Source of the DNA: Triatoma infestans
Taxonomy: Eukaryota; Arthropoda; Insecta; Hemiptera; Reduviidae
Direction: 5' to 3'
Length of the DNA stretch: 64,000 bases
Assembly: GCA_011037195.1 (NCBI GenBank)
Contig: JAAEAF010003508.1
Coordinates: 1 to 64,000, forward strand
The stretch's first letter is position 1. Each line of letters opens with the position of its first letter. Below, piece after piece: positions 1 to 11,499 of the stretch. Below the pieces are notes generated by a model that saw only the letters and a program-made list of their open reading frames with translations, had not been told where the DNA came from and ran no database searches. Position numbers and translations under genes: made by a program.

Positions 1-1
1 A

Positions 2-175
2 TTCCCAAGCCTAAAGCAATTTATAACTGGAAAATGTTTTGGGTCAAATCAAGAGGTGATAGCAGCGGTAAATGGATATTTTGAAGTTCTTCCAGAATCG
101 CACTTCAGGAGTGGAATCCAGTTATTGGAAAAACATTGGACAAAGTTTTTTAAACTCAAGGGAGACTACATTTGA
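2..175 (+). pseudogene. mariner transposase, C-terminal fragment
   Basis: The window opens inside an open frame of 57 codons ending at TGA (173-175). It matches the C-terminal end of mariner transposases: a serine-histidine-phenylalanine segment (PESHF), a following LEKHWTK block and the terminal KGDY motif. The catalytic DD34D residues would lie upstream, outside the window, so activity cannot be judged. About 55 bp after the stop a sequence ACGAGAACTTTTCAACC (229-245) corresponds to the inner part of a mariner terminal inverted repeat, and the element probably ends at 254, next to a TA at 255-256. The mariner at 20976-22250 ends the same way but its protein differs, so this is a separate copy. 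The family call is secure; the subfamily is not assigned. Confidence 0.8.
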
Positions 176-256
176 GAAATAAATGGATTTATTTAAAATA
201 AAAAAAAGCACTCATTTTCACTACTTATACGAGAACTTTTCAACCTTGCCCACGTA

Positions 257-1415
257 TAATGTCCTGTTTCCAATATTTACCTGTTTTATTAACGCCACCA
301 AAATTGTTTGGTAAAAATTCCAGATTTGTAGAAGAAAATTTGTCAATTTGAATTGTAATAAATGGATGGCGTGTGAGAGTTTCACACCAAATTTTCTGTT
401 GCAAGCATCTGATTGGAAGATCATTAAATATATTTTTTTGTATCCTTCCGATTATTCTTATGAAACAAGAATCACTTTAATGACTTTATTAGTATTATCA
501 CAATAAAGAAACAAAACTTGAATAACTAAGAATCACTTCTTTACTGTTAAAATGTTTATTTTATATATATATTTTTTTTCCCCCAGTAGAATGTTAAGAA
601 TTAGAAACGAAATGGCAAGTGTCGTACCTCGTTTCGTTTTTCATCATTGAAAAAGGAAAACAAGATGAATGAGAGACAGATTTCCATCGACCATCTTAGA
701 AAAGATATTATAAGAGTTTAAGAGAAGGAAAACTCTACTCGGCCATCTTATGAAATTTATCACGACTGTTCCCTTATTTATTAGGGAAAAATGATGAACG
801 ACCATTTTTACGCTTTCAATAATAATTGGACAGGTCTCGTTCCATTAAATGTTGGCATTTTATTTCCTTTAGCAACAATATCTTTTTGTAAGGCATTATG
901 TTAAAAATATTTCTGTAATTTATCATTTTTATCAAAAAGTATAATGTTAGTTTTTAGAAAAAAAAAAAAAATATATATAAGTTAAATAGTAAGATATAAT
1001 AAATAAATAAATTATTTCATAACAGTTTTATATCATATGTACATATTTATAAATCAACAAAATGGCAGGTGTCAAAGTTAATTTTTTAATATAAATACTA
1101 CAAAAAAAATAGAAGGATTATTCGTTAATTATAAAACATCAATGGGATTCCCAAAAAGCATCAAAAAACATACTAAATCTTTTTTGACAGTATACGTATT
1201 ATTGACCAACCTAAAATAACAAAAATTAAAGATGAATGGTGAATCTCGTAAAGTGTCAACTATTTGTAGCTATACCATCTTTCAGTATATCACTGAAAGA
1301 TTGCCGGCAGACTGCTTAGCCTGTCAGAACGTTTTGTCTGGATAAAGTATATAATGGATGATGGACGTTACTAACTTCAACTTTCCACCTTTCTCTCTAT
1401 ATAGGTATTTTATTG
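257..1415. other. AT-rich DNA, nothing recognised
   Basis: Low-complexity A/T-rich sequence with poly(A) and poly(T) runs. The short open frame on the minus strand at 221-424 overlaps the mariner terminus and has no family resemblance. No coding, RNA or element signature could be supported. Confidence 0.5.
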
Positions 1416-1419
1416 TAAT

Positions 1420-1505
1420 TTTTACTTTCTTTTCCTGCTAGCGGGTGCAAGTATTGCGATCGTTTCAATATATGGAAATCGAGTTTTCCCAAGAAATACA
1501 TTTAT
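1420..1505 (+). repeat. family X, short 5' fragment
   Basis: Starts with the family X terminus TTTACTTTCTTTTCCTGCTAG, diverged, and continues into the GTATTGCGATCG...TCGAGTTTTC block seen at the start of the other + strand copies. It breaks off after about 85 bp. It lies head to head with the full minus-strand copy at 1656-2570. Confidence 0.6.
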
Positions 1506-1655
1506 TCGGTTTTAAATTAATAATACAGTTAATTAGCAGTCAATTATCTTATTTTTATTTATTTTTCATTGATGTTTCGACACATTAATGATAGACGTTT
1601 TTTAGTTTTTATCTCATACTAATCACTAACTCTTATATTCTATCGCTTAGGAAAA

Positions 1656-2570
1656 AATCTGGTGTGAAACACTCACACAACTTTCTCTTAATCCCATTCT
1701 CAAAATTATAATTGAACAAATGTTGTAGTTTGTGTACCAAATATAACGAAATTCGTCGAAAACTGCCACATTTCAGTAAATGCGCACTTTCGGCTTAATA
1801 ATTTTCTTAAAACTTCTAATTCTAATCTATTTAATTCTAATTAATCTTGTTTGGATGATAGAATTATATTATCAACTATGCATACCACTTTAGAGGAAGC
1901 TATAACCTCACCCCTCCCATAAAAGTGCCCTTAAATGAATTTTCCCAGAGAAATGTTTTTTAATAAAAGATGTAGATCATTGCATATTTAGTTTATATAC
2001 AAAGTTTCAAGAAAATCGCGAAAAGACGAAAAAAATCATTTAGTAAAGTGTTAAAAGAAACGTACTTCCGGTTGTCCGATTTTTTTTTTCAAACTCGGAA
2101 TTTCAACAATATATTTAATTTTAATTAATATTATTTAGATGACAGAATTGTCTAATAAACTGAAATAGAAGTTAAGATGAAAACCTAATCCCACCCCTGG
2201 TTGTAGCTCTTTGTATGTGTAGTTGATATACAATGTTTAAAGAAAATCGTTGGAGCCATTTTTGAGAAAATCGCAAAAACTTAAAAAAAAAAAAAACTTG
2301 TAAAGTGGTACTTTCGGTAGAGAGGAATTTTGACAGATAAAGCACCGTCAGATCCCATGGTGATACCTAAACGTAATATCAAGTTTCATCTTTCTACGGT
2401 TTTTTCGTTTTTGAGCTATGCTGTTCACATAAACACACCCAGACCATTTGCTGGAAACCACTTTTTTCGGACTCAAGGGACTTCAAAACGATAATTTCCG
2501 TTATAAACTCGATATCGAAAATTTGACACGATTACAATACTTCCTCTTACTAGGAGTAAGTGAAAGTAAA
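1656..2570 (-). repeat. family X, near full-length copy
   Basis: Reads on the minus strand from the AGTAAGAGG-type end at 2570 to the TCACACCAGATT-type end at 1656. The subterminal inverted repeats are at about 1680-1695 and 2551-2566. Both internal modules are present, each with the AAAATCG...GGAGCC block, and the CCGGAAGT-type motifs are partly decayed (CTTTCGG, CTTCCGG, CTTTCGG). There is no open reading frame. Compared with the + copies at 11708 and 32271 it is about 70-100 bp shorter, from scattered deletions. Confidence 0.8.
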
Positions 2571-2610
2571 AATGTTTTCAGATGTCTTATGTAAGAAAAC
2601 AAATTTTTTT

Positions 2611-3063
2611 TTTTAGCAAATGGTCTGTATATGCGCACAAAATATTTCTAGAAAGAAAATTCAAGAGAGTTCAAACTTGGTATTCCTTTTAGAAGAACAA
2701 AACACCATATCTGGCATGAAAGTTTCGATCACAAAGCATCAACAAGAAGTGCGACTTAACTGATGTTTTTTTTTTCATATTCCGCAATGTTTCTCTTCAA
2801 AAATGGATCCCACGATTTTTTTTAAACTTTATGCATTTACAATCACATAAAGCGTAACATTTTCTTTATTTGAAAGTTTTTTCCCAGATAAATGATTTTT
2901 TTTTTTTTTTTTGCAGGCACTGGAGGAAACAATAATGTTAAGCTTTCCTCTAATGTACAGTGTTGCTTCTAAAACCTATAAATTATTAAGCCACATTAAA
3001 AGCATTGCTAGAAGTCTAATTGAAGAAATTCGGCGAGCTTTTCCGAATAATCTTTTGCATTTT
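2611..3063 (+). repeat. family X, strongly diverged copy
   Basis: Follows the previous copy in the opposite orientation. Recognisable pieces in order are AGCAAATGGTCTGT, CAAACTTGGTATTCC, an AAAATGGATCCCACGATTTT block, the CCCAGATAAATGA block and a GCTTTCCTCTAATG block. Long T runs have expanded inside it. A 147-bp open stretch from 2917 that looks like an exon after a T-rich tract is explained by this repeat. Confidence 0.5.
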
Positions 3064-3129
3064 GTAATTCTCCATAAATTACGATGGCTGATTGTCCAAA
3101 AGTCTTATTCTTTTTTTTTTTTTTTTTAA

Positions 3130-3977
3130 TAAAGTATCGATTCTAGCATAAATGTATCGTTAATAATTATTCTGCGTTATAGTGCCCTAATCAACTAGAA
3201 TTAGGTGGGTGTCTGGCTCTGGTTATAAGTGTCTACAACTTGGACTGTTTATATAAAATTAATGTGGAAAATTATGAAGTCACTTGTAACAAAAATTAGT
3301 CATAAATTGTAATAAAGTAATTAACTAGTCGAGTAATCAACAAAAAAGCATTTCTGCAAATTTATTTTGTACGTCCAAATATGAACAAATTAGAAAAAAC
3401 AAAAAAAAAAATGCATTTTTCAAATCCAATTTTATTTGTTCCATATCTTGGATGTTTTTGGGACACTGATATTATGCTAAACATCATTATGACAGTATTG
3501 CGCCACTAATAATACTAAATAGTAGTACGCAACATTGATAGCCCTCAGTGACGACGGACGTCTAACCAATTTAAGCAAAAAAGATTTGCCCAATTCTCCG
3601 TCTTTCGTATAAATAGGATTCTCCAATTTTACATTCAAATTCAATCATGAAACATTATTAAAACCAAGAAATCTGGAAACATCCAATTGAAGAAGTTTTA
3701 AACAAATCTAAAAAAAGGTTTTTGTAAACATTCTTAGACCCTCTAGTAGGAGATTACATCATAAAAATTTCTCAAGAATAAGCATTATCAAGAAGTTATA
3801 TATATTTGGGCCTCGTATAGTTGCTCACTACTCAATTGGTCCAATATTTAAGTATCTTTACTCTGAAGCTTTTTTTTGAAGCTATAAAGCTTGGTAGGAA
3901 TCAAGTGCATATAATTGGTATGATGAAGGAGCGAAATGGTTTGGTTTGAATGAACAACTAGATATGGTTGAACACTG
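3130..3977. other. AT-rich DNA, nothing recognised
   Basis: No open frame, splice-like exon or element terminus could be supported here. The sequence is unique-looking AT-rich DNA. Confidence 0.45.
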
Positions 3978-4211
3978 TATAATGTAAAAAGTGACACTGA
4001 CTGCCAGGGCTTTACACTAAAATTGTAGAGTATGGTAGAGTGGTAAAGGGTGAGGTAAATGACACGTTGTGACTGGCGAGTGAACTCTGTTGTATATCTA
4101 ACTCCCGTCGTTGTATTTATGCAGTTTCTCCCATTCTAGTCCGAGATAGTGGTCCTGTCATTTTTGTCTCTCTTTTTCAGCTATGGATCCCTCTCTTTGG
4201 GTCCTATTACA
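3978..4211 (-). mobile_element. solo LTR, family A (shortened)
   Basis: On the minus strand it begins TGTAATAGGACCC and runs through a GAGAGGGATCC/purine-rich tract, the ACCACTATCTCGGACTAGA block and a TATA-box-like GCATAAATACA, then ends near CATTATA at 3978. This is the order found in the other family A LTRs. It is shorter (234 bp instead of 300-350 bp). No matching target-site duplication is seen, so the distal part may be deleted. Confidence 0.65.
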
Positions 4212-4340
4212 TGCACATAGATATTTTGACACTAACATGTATAAGTTGTGATTGTTCTTTCTTATTTGGAATAACTTCATCATATCACCCATATTTATTT
4301 CTTTAAGAAAGGTCACACTATTACAAACATACATACTGCT

Positions 4341-4594
4341 AATCATATTAACATTTAGTTTATAAATTTAACACGTCTTAAGTAATTAATTTATATAAAA
4401 AACATAAGACAATATTAAATGGCTATTACAATGATTAATTATATAGCAAATATTTAAAGTGTTAGATAATCATATTAACATTTAGTTTATAAATTTAACA
4501 CGTCTTAAGTAATTAATTTATATAAAAAACATAAGACAATATTAAATGGCCATTACAATGATTAATTATATAGCAAATATTTAAAGTGTTAGAT
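4341..4594. repeat. 127-bp perfect tandem duplication
   Basis: Two adjacent units, 4341-4467 and 4468-4594, differ at a single base seen by eye (GGCTATT versus GGCCATT). The unit is very AT-rich. It is not one of the dispersed families described here. Such low divergence in a decayed region means either a very recent duplication or an assembly artefact. Confidence 0.9.
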
Positions 4595-4800
4595 ACAAAC
4601 TTCGTGTCAGATGCGGTGATAGCACCTAAACGGCATAGCAAGCTTGAGCTTCCTTCGCCTTTTTTGTTTCTGAGATGATTTGTGCACCCACACTCACAGA
4701 CCATTGGCTAAAAACATTTTTTTCGTACTCAAGCAACCTCAGAACATGTATTTCTTGGTGAAAACTTAATTTTGACCACAAGGAATAAGAGAAAGTAAAG
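4595..4800 (-). repeat. family X fragment, promoter-proximal third
   Basis: Minus-strand fragment carrying the GTGTCAGATGCGGTGATAGC, GCTAAAAACATTTTTT and GGAATAAGAGAAAGTAAAG blocks, so it includes the AGTAAGAGG-type end but lacks both modules. It abuts the tandem duplication directly, and the breakpoint coincides with the end of unit 2. Confidence 0.65.
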
Positions 4801-4999
4801 CAAGAAAGAAACCTAATACTATTAACTATTAACACAACAAAAGTAGCAAAAATAACAAAAACGAATTTTTATTATACTGTGTGGGGGCGTTAAAATAAAC
4901 TAACATACTGTCAAGAAAAGTATCTAATATTTACTTTTACCTTCTAAAGAGTTTAACTTGAAAATATAGCCAAAGCATATAAGATAGCCGTTTGTAGTA

Positions 5000-5570
5000 A
5001 AAGTTTTCACATGACGTCACAGTTGCTTCCGGTATTGTTAACTAAGTTTACACGCAGCTTGAAAGCAAACAAGCGTCTCAAGCAAGGCACATTGTTGTAA
5101 AGTTTAGCAACGAACTTAGCAAAGATAACGTTGAACTCAGCTTTCAGTCCAAACTGAACTGATGAAAGCCGTCTCTCTTCTCTTCACTAGAACATGGATG
5201 GACATTCACACAAGGTGTCACACAAAAGTGTCACGTAGCTTTCTAGTAAAGCTCGTGAGAGGGCCAGTCACGTCTGGACTGCTACACTGGCTCTACTACC
5301 CCTAGGACTCTATACCCCTCGGGATACACAACCTCCCCCAACCTCCATCATTCTCTCTCTCATACACTCTCTCTCACTGATATACTTTGTTTCACACATA
5401 CTCTCAATATCCGCCCTCACCCACCCACTATTCTTGTACCTTTTTTTCACTTTATTTTCTTTTTTTACCTCCTTTTTTATTCTTTTTATCTCTCAATGTA
5501 CTTCGAATCCAATTGCACAATTTTGTACCGTACCAATAAAAGTTCAAAACAAAAATATAAAAAATAGTCT
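5000..5570 (+). other. GC-richer unclassified block with CRE and poly(A) signal
   Basis: The block stands out by base composition. It contains a palindromic CRE (TGACGTCA, 5012-5019), several C/T-rich tracts around 5340-5400, and AATAAA at about 5537 shortly before the composition returns to AT-rich. There is no open frame of note. This order (enhancer-like site, pyrimidine tract, AATAAA) could be an LTR or the 3' end of a transcript. No TG...CA boundaries or duplicate copy were found in the window, so it is left unclassified. Confidence 0.35.
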
Positions 5571-6870
5571 ACCGTAATTATTGATTTAGTAAAAATTTAG
5601 AAATAATTTTCTATGGAATTAATAAAGATTTAATTATATACATCAAAAATGCTATCGAAATCAAAAGCATTTTTTTGATTGGGAGGATAATTATATACAT
5701 AAGTACGCTAAAAGGCCACCTCTAGGATATATTTGATTAAAACATTTTTTAGCGTTTTGGTGGAATTATTTTTTCCCCTAAAATCTATATTTTTTGCTCT
5801 CCTCCTCCTAGGAATATCGAGCATGGCGGGAGGTTAGTTTAGAGTACATTAAACAAGATATTTAAGGAACCACCATTAGTTATATTGTGTATATTTTTAT
5901 CTAGATAATCAAACGGTTTTGCCCATTTATTGTGAGTATAATCTCAAGGTATCCTGGAAAGGCCTAGAGTAATATCAAAAATACACAAAGTAACGTTGAA
6001 ACCTACGACCTTCCCCCCCAAAAAATAATTGACTGTCAGGGTATCTTGGTCTTTCACAGACTCTTACGCCATGTACCTTACTACCATTCATGCAATTGAT
6101 GATGAAGAAAGCCAAAGTGTTTGGTTTCATATTATTTTACCTTTCGCTGTTTGGGTTTTGTTCAGCATCAGCAACATAATAAGCTTGAATTTTTACTTAC
6201 ATTGATTAAAAAGCACCGTTTCCTAGCTATTATAGATCGCAATTAGAGATGATGAGAAGCAACTTTCTGAGGTTTGAAAAATGAAATAATAATAATAATA
6301 ATAATAATAATCTAGAGCTCCACCCTATGAGTGTTGTATATGCAAGCCACATAGATTAATAATAACCAACCTAGCTCGAGTGGTCACAAAATGCGAAGTA
6401 AAATGAATGGAGGAACGCTAATGACCTCGGCAGCCGATGCGCAAAAAAAAACTATTGATAATAATAAAAATAATACTTTATTGGGAGATAATAAATTATT
6501 GCAAAAATGAAATTAAACCTAGTCTTAACAAATCTAACTCAATTTTTGTCGTCACTAATCTATCCCTGGTTATAAAAAAAATTTAACGTCCCCATTAATA
6601 TCAGATTTTATAATAAAACATTAGGAATAGCAACGGCGTTGCGGCTGCTTTTGAGTTCCCTGCAGGTAAATAAATATATAAAAAATACATAAAAAGAAAA
6701 TAAAAATGAGTACATTAATAAAAAATTCATATCAAGTTTAATTATAGAGATTGAAAAATAAATAAAATCTTGAAATAAAAACAAAACTGATTACATATAT
6801 TATTCAAGAAGAAATAGATGAAGAAAAAAAAGAAAGAAATTTATATATATTTAAAGAAGAAAGCTGATTA
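5571..6870. other. AT-rich DNA with an AAT microsatellite
   Basis: Nothing coding is supported. An (ATA)n run lies at about 6285-6310. The rest is unclassified. Confidence 0.45.
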
Positions 6871-6987
6871 CACTGAGATGATCACCATGAAGGATTGGAT
6901 GCCAACTAAGAGAGATCCACGACCCATTCAAATCTTACTCTCCACGCCACACGAATATACTAATTCAGAGGACAACAGGATACTTGT

Positions 6988-7380
6988 TTAAGGTAAGTAA
7001 TCTAATATTGCAGTTCTGGATATGTAAGGCTTGCCCAAATGGAGAGGGCATAACTCAACCAATAGTGGACACTCTCCCAAAAAGTGGTACAAGTCCTCAC
7101 GACAATTATTATGGAAGCAGAGAGAACACTTTTTATTATCTGCATTTCTTTGTACCCAGCATCTATTCAAATATAATAGCTATCCCCTAATCTTAAAGAA
7201 TGCCCGCAAGGAGTATCTGCTACATGAAGTTACTAGGGGAGTAGCGACCCCACGGGTTACACAGCTCAGAACTCCATGCACTTCGTCAGAACGGCACACA
7301 ATACACTTGAACTACATACACTCTACACTTTTCAGACAAGGACAAACACAGTACACAAATTACGGTCTTCGTCTCTAGTT
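6988..7380 (-). pseudogene. LINE ORF2 C-terminal fragment (Cys/His region)
   Basis: The minus-strand frame at 7170-6988 contains CSLC followed by a DLYHFLGECPLL segment. This Cys-x2-Cys...His...Cys pattern is typical of the region after the reverse transcriptase or RNase H in many non-LTR retrotransposons. Upstream (7380-7170) the same strand shows a related but frame-broken stretch. No reverse transcriptase motif is left. The clade cannot be fixed from so short a piece. A tRNA-derived SINE follows immediately at 7411. Confidence 0.55.
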
Positions 7381-7410
7381 AATTGGCGAAAGCCAGTTAA
7401 TTGGAGAAGA

Positions 7411-7655
7411 AAAGGATTAGCTCAGTGGTACAGGCTGGACTAGAAACGCGAAGGTCTTGGGTTCGAATCCAGTATGCGGTATTTAGATTTTCTCTTCCTA
7501 TGAGCCTCTACAACTCACTGTACGGTGATGAGCAGTGTTGCCTATAGCTACAGAACACTGCTTGAAGGCCGGCAGTGCACTGAGAAGGCTCCGAGGGGCA
7601 CAATAGATCTTTCAGGTCGCAGTGCGATAATCTCTACAATAATCTACAATCTTAA
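7411..7655 (+). mobile_element. tRNA-derived SINE, copy 1
   Basis: The head carries an RNA polymerase III A box (TTAGCTCAGTGG, 7417-7428) and a perfect B box (GGTTCGAATCC, 7460-7470). The shared body follows: TTTTCTCTTCCTATGAGCC, then the ACACTGC...GGCAGTGCACTGAGAAGGCTCC block. It is the best preserved pol III promoter in the window. The 3' tail is decayed, with no clear poly(A). It is not a functional tRNA, because the tRNA-like head continues into the SINE body and no acceptor stem closes it. Confidence 0.8.
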
Positions 7656-7867
7656 AGAAGCAATGGAGATCTGCATTTTTCAGTTTGTTAAACAGGCGCA
7701 CCGTTACATATATATGTAGGATAGTCAGTGATTAAAAAACTTTATAAACTAGAAACGAGTCAGAAGTGGTAGCCCGCCTCAGGGCATCCTTACGAAGACA
7801 CTCAATAAGAGATGGAAAGTTCGGAAAAAAGTACATTCCAAGAAAAAAAGTTGCCTAGGGATGGGGA

Positions 7868-8087
7868 GAAAGGATTAGAATAATCAAGGGATCAGCTTAA
7901 TAATACGCGCTGGACTATCTCGCGGAGGTCCCGGATTCGAGTCTAGTGTGGCCCTAAGATTTTCTCTTCCTAGGAGCCACTACAGCTCACTGTCCAGTCC
8001 TTCCCGGCAGTTTCCAGAGAAGGCTCTAGGCGCCATTGATCACAGATGTTGACGCGCCTTCTAAATTAACAAAAAAAATCAATGTGT
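7868..8087 (+). mobile_element. tRNA-derived SINE, copy 2
   Basis: Same family as the copy 450 bp upstream and in the same orientation. The A box is degraded; a B-box-like GGATTCGAGTC lies near 7933-7943. The TTTTCTCTTCCTAGGAGCC body block is followed by AGAAGGCTC, GGCGCCATTGATCACAGATG and GACGCGCCTT, then an A-rich end. This copy defines the 3' tail of the family, which is also seen at 38503-38550. Confidence 0.75.
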
Positions 8088-8979
8088 CTACACATTGATT
8101 TTCATAACAAATTACTCAAATTAAGGTTTTATAAACCTTTATTCATATTTCAAGAAAAAATTCATTAACCCCCTTCTTGCCGAAAATGTGCTTTATTATA
8201 ATACATATTAAATGCATAAGTTGGCACACTATTGTTACAATATTCAATGAAGTAAATAAACTAAAACATACAATTACTAAGCTGGGAAACATCTAACACC
8301 TACAGTGGGAATAAATTCATGAATAATTCCATTATGTGGTTAACAAGAGTAGAAATTCTGATATTCAGAAGGTACAGTGACCATGTTCGACGGCAACGGC
8401 CGGTGTTAGTATGTCCCTCCTCCTGCCTTGCTAAACTGGACTGCTACTAGTGCCCATACTCATGGTCATAAAATTATGCGCCTAATCATATTGTACAAGA
8501 CCTCGTGTTGGGGATACTACTACCTGGTAACAATGTTGACGTTTTAGCGAAGAGGGGTAGGAAGTAGAACAATTGAAACTGGTCCCTAGTTAATTGAACG
8601 ACTATACCAATATATATCCTACCCATACCTTGGTATACTAACAACAACAAACCTGACCGGACCAATCAAACCGTCAACTCTCACCTCACAACCTATTGTT
8701 TCGGCTAATAATCATATCCGGCTCATGCATGATCGACTATACTATCATCAAAATTGTTGTTTGTTAAATCCATTTTTTTTTTTTCCCCAATAATCAAATT
8801 AATTTTAGAAATTCATCTTATATGGATCCTCATTTTATTGAGGTCATTTAATCCTAAATTCCGATTCCATATGACCGAATGTATGTTTAAGAACTTATTT
8901 TAGTTGATTAAAAAAAATACCTGTTTCCTTTAACCAGGAATTAAAATTGATTCAATTTTGGAAATTGAAAGAAAGCATG
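8088..8979. other. unclassified; mid-GC patch at 8380-8760
   Basis: 8380-8760 is clearly richer in G+C than its surroundings but shows no open frame, no LTR ends and no second copy. The flanks are AT-rich. It may be an eroded element of a family not otherwise represented. Confidence 0.4.
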
Positions 8980-9320
8980 TGTAATGGGATCCGAATCACT
9001 AAAGATTCATAGGATCCGAAGAATCAACCTAGTTACACGCTATCTAGGGTTGAGATTCTATATATACATACAGCCGAGCTGAGCTAGCCCAACAAGAAAC
9101 AGTTTTACGACAATTTACAACCAGTCAGCAACCTTCTTACTACCTTCTTATCACTCAGCCAGTCTGTCTATATATATATATATCTCGCTACCTAACTTTT
9201 ATATACTTGTAAAATCCTTGCAGTTTGTACGTTCTCTCATTATAGCGTTCAGCATATCATCCAGTTTATTTCTCTAAAATCCATTCTCTCTAATTCTCTT
9301 TCCTTCTCACATCCATTATA
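8980..9320 (+). mobile_element. solo LTR, family A
   Basis: Starts TGTAATGGGATCCG and ends CATCCATTATA, the boundaries shared by family A. The distal half has the diagnostic blocks TCCTTGCAGTTTGTACG, TCTCTCATTATAGCGTTCAGC and TCTCTTTCCTTCTCACATCC. A TATATATACATAC stretch stands where other copies have the TATA box. There is no gag or pol sequence on either side, so it is a solo LTR. A target-site duplication is not evident. Confidence 0.7.
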
Positions 9321-10161
9321 GTGTGAAATAATTAGGAGTACAACTTTCTTTTTTTTTAATTCATATTTTATCATGCCTCATATATATGTTTTTATAACTT
9401 TCATACATAATTGAAATGACTTTAATAAACTAAAATATTTTCTGACTTCGTTCCACTGGAATACCATCTTTGTATTTATTTGTTACATAATTAAAATGTT
9501 GATAGAAATTAGTAGTGTGAAAAACAAAATATGTAAATGAAATTTACGTTGATGACGAGTTCATTTTGTATCGATTCGTGATGATCGAAGAATGACTAAG
9601 ATGAGTGAATGTTAAAAAAGTAAAAGTTGTTTTAGAAACAATAGAGCTGTTTTGGAAATTTTCACAATTGGACAATTCATAATTCTAATTTGATTTCAAG
9701 CTATGTAAATAAAAATTAATTTGAAGTCTTAACATTACTCATTATTTCATTGAGGAAACTCTCATTTGAAAATCTTGCCTTAGATTTTTAAGAAAGTTCA
9801 TGGAAGTCAGCCGTTGGGCTTTAGGATTGAAGGTATTAACAGCATGAAAATATTAATCATCAATCAAACCATATCTTGCGTGCGTTCTTCTTAACCGTCA
9901 GTTTAGGAACCGGAAGAAAGGGAGATATAGCAACTCGAAATCTAAATTTGAAAAACTTAGATATTTTTGGGGGAGTGGAATGGAATGGAATATCATAGTG
10001 TTCTAAGTCAGCCATTAATTGAAAGGCAATTATATCGTAGAATAATAAGGACTACGTTTTTGACCACTTAGGAAAATTCTGTAGATCTCTGAATAGCAGA
10101 AGAAGAAGGATATTTGCGCTTTTAGGGCAAATTAATTAAATACAATTTAATAATAATAAAT
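9321..10161. other. AT-rich DNA, nothing recognised
   Basis: No gene, RNA or element signature could be supported. Confidence 0.45.
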
Positions 10162-10821
10162 TGTAGTGGAAGGAATAAATAAAAGAAAATAATAGTTGCG
10201 AAAAATAGTTTAGAATATTTTATAGTTTGAAAAATCTAATTTTGTTAATATTTTAAATGTATCTAAGTGCAGTGAAAAGAGTCAGGTACCGTAATTTGGG
10301 GTCATTGCTATTAGGGAAACAAAGGCACAAAAATCCGCTAAATTAATACAATACCATTTGGCCAACTGTTTTGTTAGAAAGGGCATTCCTTCAAGACAGT
10401 CTGCATTCTGCTTTCAAAGTCAGAACAGTTGCTTCAGGAATCGCTCTCTTAAACGCGATTACATATTTTATAATGTTATTTATTACTTTCTCTTACTTCT
10501 CCTAGTAAGAGGAAGTATTGTAATCGTGTCAAATTTTCGATATCGAGTTTTCACAGGAAATATCCGTTTTGAGGTCCCCTGAGTCCAGTGATAGAGTTTT
10601 CCCTTTATTCTAGATAAACATCTGATGTATTAAGATATAGTTGTGGTATTGTAAACTAGTTAAATTTGCTTAGAGAATAATATATTTATTTTAAAAACAG
10701 TGGTGCTCTCTTGATTATTACTAATACTTCTCTCTTAAAAATATATACTTACAAGCCCTTTTATTAAACCGCTCACGCCACAACCAACTATCACAAATAC
10801 ACCATCACCAAATACATTTCA
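10162..10821 (-). mobile_element. solo LTR, family B, with family X fragment inside
   Basis: Minus-strand copy of the LTR whose intact version is at 34539-35073. It shares the ends (TGTAGTGG... at 10162 and ...ACATTTCA at 10821 on the + strand), the AAAGGCACAAAAATCC block and the ACAAGCCCTTTT...CGCTCACGCCACAA block. A short family X piece interrupts it at 10458-10590. The 4-bp flanks (AAAT / TAAT) agree in three of four bases, compatible with a decayed target-site duplication. Confidence 0.7.
10477..10590 (+). repeat. family X 5' fragment inside LTR B
   Basis: About 105 bp of the family X start, from TTACTTTCTCTTAC through the TCGATATCGAGTTTTCAC block to GAGGTCCCCTGAGTCC. It is preceded by TTTTATAATGTTATTTATT, the same flank found before the full copy at 11708. 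That suggests either a longer true terminus or a shared origin of the two copies. Confidence 0.75.
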
Positions 10822-11040
10822 TAATGATATAATTTTTCTTACATTTTCCATGATTTTAATTCAATTTCTTAAAGAAAAATTTTTAGAAATTTGAGTATGT
10901 TAAATCATTTTTCACATACTGGAGATATTGGAAATAAAAAAGTAACTTTTAAAAAAATTAAAACTGAAATTTTATATATATAATTGCTAAATTAATGTAT
11001 ATTGTAATTGTTAACTGATTTCTGACATGTTGTCTTTCAG

Positions 11041-11124
11041 AAGAGATTACAATGGAATAACACTGTACATATGGGGGGTTATGGTGAACAAAGCGAGAGA
11101 TTGAACTTAGTGCTAGAGGAGAAG
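11041..11124 (+). CDS. candidate isolated exon (28 codons)
   Basis: A splice-acceptor-like TGTTGTCTTTCAG ends at 11040, with a branch-point-like TTAACTGATT about 15-25 bp before it. An 84-bp segment follows that is open in one frame only (KRLQW...LVLEEK) and is closed by a donor-like GAGAAG|GTATAA. The frame meets a stop two codons after the donor, as expected of an intron. The length is a multiple of three (phase 0 at both ends). No protein family is recognised and no partner exon is identified. Chance cannot be excluded for 28 codons, but the combination of tract, acceptor, frame and donor is better than elsewhere in the window. Confidence 0.35.
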
Positions 11125-11499
11125 GTATAATCATGAGATAATCTGGTATCTAAGGATAGAACTGAGTTGATATTATGTTATTTCTCCAGTGATGATGTAA
11201 GCTTCTAGCTACTAAACAGCAATATGTGTGAAAGATAAGTATGAAATAATGACAGTTAAAACGGATATGAGCAGATAATGTAGTTTCTCATCACATATAT
11301 AAACAATCGCTAATTCTAATAAATTTTGTATTTCAAATTAGTGATTAACATTTTATGGTTAATATTATTTACTATTTTGTTGTTGTTATTTTATGTCTAT
11401 TTATCAAAACGTATAATTTCTTTTAATTCAAAATAGAGTCCTACTTCCCAAGTAATAGAACCCCTTACAATTTTGAAAACAAATTAATTTTGTCATAGA

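Noticed and set aside
2917..3063. 147-bp open stretch after a T-rich tract and GCAG, looking like an exon
   Set aside because: Its start aligns with the family X module (GGCAC..., GCTTTCCTCTAATG...), and the T tract is a homopolymer expansion inside that repeat.
4341..4594. CRISPR-like or satellite array
   Set aside because: Only two long, directly adjacent units without spacers, in eukaryotic DNA.
7411..7480. Possible tRNA gene (A and B boxes, second at 47730-47790)
   Set aside because: No 7-bp acceptor stem closes the head and the sequence continues into a body shared by several copies, so these are SINE promoters.
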